Positions 62,070 to 64,000 of a stretch of 64,000 nt of DNA are shown one piece after another. The notes below the pieces were generated by a model. It was not told the origin of the DNA and ran no database searches. It saw only the letters and a program-made list of their open reading frames with translations. Origin of the DNA: Paenibacillus tarimensis (GTDB taxonomy: Bacteria; Bacillota; Bacilli; Paenibacillales; Paenibacillaceae); assembly GCF_021532315.1 (NCBI RefSeq), contig NZ_JAKGAO010000011.1, forward strand, positions 434,001 through 498,000, written 5' to 3'. The translations under genes were made by a program, and so were the position numbers. Every line of letters begins with the position of its first letter. Position 1 is the stretch's first letter.

Positions 62070-64000
62070 TCGAATAACCCCTCTTCCTTATCAATATGAT
62101 CCAGTACTTTCTTCAGGCGTTCCGCTACCTCGGTAACGGTGCCTTCCAGCTGAGCTGCTGCGTTAGTTAAGTGGCCGCCTCCGCCCATACGCTCCATCAC
62201 GACCTGCACATTCATGTCACCGAGCGAACGGGCGCTAATGCCAATCAATCCGTCCGTTCGTTCGCTGATAACGAACGATGCCAGCACATCGGTCATATTA
62301 AGCAGCGTGTCGGCAGACTGGGCAATCAGCAGCTGAGAGTTCTTGACACCTGGCTCTGTGACCGCGATCGCCACATGCTCGTAATGAATCTCCGCATGCT
62401 TAATAATATCAGCCTTCTTGATGTATTCTTCAAGGTCCTCCTTGAGCATCCGCTGCACGAGCGATGTATCCGCGCCATGTCTGCGCAGGAACGATGCCGC
62501 TTCAAAGGTGCGGGACCCGGTCCGCAATGAGAAATTCTTCGTGTCTACCGTAATCCCCGCCAGCAGCGAGGTCGCTTCCGTCACATCCAGGCCTACCCGG
62601 TCATGAATGTACTGCAGCAGCTCCGTCACCAGCTCGCATGTGGAGGAAGCATACGGCTCCATATAGATCAGCACCGGATTCGCAATGAATTCCTCGCTCC
62701 GGCGGTGATGGTCAATGACGACCACCCGATCAGTTGCGGACAGCAGCTTCGGCTCTTTCACCATCGAAGCCTTATGCGTATCCACAACGACTGCGAGTGA
62801 ACGTCCGCTCATAATGGTCAATGCCTGCTCCGGAGTAATGAATCGCTTAATCAGCCGCTCTTCCCCGGCGATCAGCTCCATCATCTTCTCGATAGAAGGA
62901 TTAAGCCCCTCCAGCACGATATAAGCTTCTTTATTAAACAGCTGGGCTGCCTTTAGCACACCGATTGCCGCCCCGATAGAATCCATATCAGGAAGCTTAT
63001 GGCCCATGATGATAATGTTATCGCTGTCCTTCATCAGGTCGCGCAGCGCGTGCGCTACAACCCGTGCTCTGACACGGGTCCGCTTCTCAACTGCGTTCGA
63101 CTTGCCGCCGTAGAAGGTCTGCCGCTGGCCTACCTTTACCGCGGCCTGGTCGCCGCCGCGGCCGAGCGCAATGTCCAGGCTTCCCTGCAGCCATTGACCG
63201 AGTTCAATAAGATCCGAGGTTCCGCAGGCCATGCCAATGCTGAGTGTCATCGGAATCTTGAGATCCAGCGTCATTTCCCGGACCTCGTCCAGAATTACGA
63301 ACCGGGACAGTTCGAGCTCTTTAAGCGTCTTGAAATCTGTCATAATCAAATAACGGTCCGAGGTTAATCGTCTTAGGTACATATGGTACCGCTGGGCCCA
63401 ATCGGTAATTTCGGCTGTTACCTTGGACATCAGCGCCGAGCGCTGCTGATCGTCCATCCCCTGTGTGACTTCCTCTAGATTATCCATCATGACGACGCCA
63501 AGCGCCAGCTTTTCGTCCTCGTATTTTTTGGCAATATTCCAGCGTTCCGTAATATTCACCACATACAGGAGTCTCTCTTCCTGCTTGAACAGCAGCTCGT
63601 ACACAGAAGTACCGATTCGTATCTCTACCGGTCCTTCCTGCTCCTTATCCTTGTCCTTCGACTGCAGAGCCGGGAACAGCTCGGTCAGCGGCACACCAAT
63701 CACAGATTCCCGCTCCAGCATGTGCGAGATGAACGGATTATGCCATTCAACGACCTTATCCTCATTGAAGAGCACGATACCGAAGGGCAGCTCGCTGATG
63801 ACTTCATTGCCCGTCTTCTTGATCCGGTATGACAAGGTGCCAAGGTAGCTCGTTAAATCCCGGCGGAACGAGCGTTCCGCGAGCAGCGTATACACGGCCA
63901 CGACGCCTGCCAGCACAAGTCCGGCAAGGCCGAGCAGCCAATTGTAAGTGGAGAGCGCCAAGGTAAGCGCAATAATAAGCACGAGCGACCATACCTGATG
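62066..64000 (-). CDS. gdpP: cyclic-di-AMP phosphodiesterase GdpP (5' end outside the window)
   Basis: At least 644 residues of GdpP. The frame is open to the window edge, and a GTG at 63982 is internal to the first membrane helices, so the true start lies beyond 64000. Two membrane helices, then a degenerate PAS ([20 protein letters not shown]), a degenerate GGDEF ([13 protein letters not shown]), a DHH domain ([23 protein letters not shown]) and DHHA1 ([11 protein letters not shown]). It hydrolyses c-di-AMP and affects wall stress and potassium balance. Confidence 0.95.
   Translation of the reverse strand, partial: HQVWSLVLIIALTLALSTYNWLLGLAGLVLAGVVAVYTLLAERSFRRDLTSYLGTLSYRIKKTGNEVISELPFGIVLFNEDKVVEWHNPFISHMLERESVIGVPLTELFPALQSKDKDKEQEGPVEIRIGTSVYELLFKQEERLLYVVNITERWNIAKKYEDEKLALGVVMMDNLEEVTQGMDDQQRSALMSKVTAEITDWAQRYHMYLRRLTSDRYLIMTDFKTLKELELSRFVILDEVREMTLDLKIPMTLSIGMACGTSDLIELGQWLQGSLDIALGRGGDQAAVKVGQRQTFYGGKSNAVEKRTRVRARVVAHALRDLMKDSDNIIIMGHKLPDMDSIGAAIGVLKAAQLFNKEAYIVLEGLNPSIEKMMELIAGEERLIKRFITPEQALTIMSGRSLAVVVDTHKASMVKEPKLLSATDRVVVIDHHRRSEEFIANPVLIYMEPYASSTCELVTELLQYIHDRVGLDVTEATSLLAGITVDTKNFSLRTGSRTFEAASFLRRHGADTSLVQRMLKEDLEEYIKKADIIKHAEIHYEHVAIAVTEPGVKNSQLLIAQSADTLLNMTDVLASFVISERTDGLIGISARSLGDMNVQVVMERMGGGGHLTNAAAQLEGTVTEVAERLKKVLDHIDKEEGLFE

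Overview
The window is chromosomal DNA of a low-to-moderate G+C Gram-positive bacterium, most likely Paenibacillus or a close relative. The evidence is the block at the right end, all read leftwards: gdpP (cut by the window edge), rplI, dnaB, purA, an M23/G5/LysM endopeptidase, walR-walK-yycH-yycI-walJ, an HtrA-type protease, the small CxxH/CxxC protein and rlmH. This is the oriC-proximal order of Bacillaceae and Paenibacillaceae. Strong AGGAGG-type ribosome binding sites, many GTG starts, PurR-like boxes at purA and a Bacillus-type adenine riboswitch in front of pbuE agree with it.

Layout. (1) 1-28.8 kb holds accessory transport and regulation genes in small self-regulated units: LysR/MFS, a serine hydrolase, an alpha/beta hydrolase, riboswitch-pbuE, PadR/DUF1048/ABC exporter, a Fur-box siderophore uptake operon, MATE, an ECF sigma/anti-sigma pair, two Crp/Fnr-type regulators beside DUF4386 membrane proteins, a WYL regulator, a GntR/ABC operon, DbpA helicase and MerR/nitroreductase. 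Several gene fragments lie among them. (2) 28.8-47.0 kb is a mosaic built onto the 3' end of rlmH. Six direct copies of the last codons of rlmH (encoding -EPYHK-stop, or eroded versions) lie in one orientation at about 28.84, 29.79, 32.99, 33.89, 41.77 and 46.97 kb. They divide the stretch into five cassettes: pseudogene debris; a LytTR/ABC transporter operon; a one-gene SUMF1 cassette; a protease/SNF2/MFS cassette; and a TRAP-transporter operon. This is the architecture of staphylococcal SCC arrays at rlmH (orfX), but no recombinase gene is visible here. (3) 47-64 kb is the conserved core described above.

How genes work together. The WalRK cluster (sensor, regulator, the YycH/YycI modulators, WalJ) controls cell-wall remodelling and sits next to likely effectors (M23 endopeptidase, HtrA). 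PurA and PbuE link adenine metabolism, one under PurR-type boxes and one under an adenine riboswitch. The siderophore operon has a binding protein and two permeases but no ATPase, so an ATPase encoded elsewhere must energise it. In the TRAP cassette, DctPQM imports an organic acid, a 2-hydroxyacid dehydrogenase probably acts on it, and an HPr-like protein without the phosphorylatable histidine may couple the unit to carbon status.

The strongest candidate for an undescribed system is the rlmH-anchored cassette array. Next are an Fnr-like box plus -10 element found three times at the 3' ends of Crp/Fnr genes, the pseudo-ABC-LytTR regulator unit with a 21-nt-pitch repeat operator and a 30-residue membrane peptide, and a duplicated 49-nt element in front of an MFS pump. 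All calls come from reading the sequence; no database search was possible.
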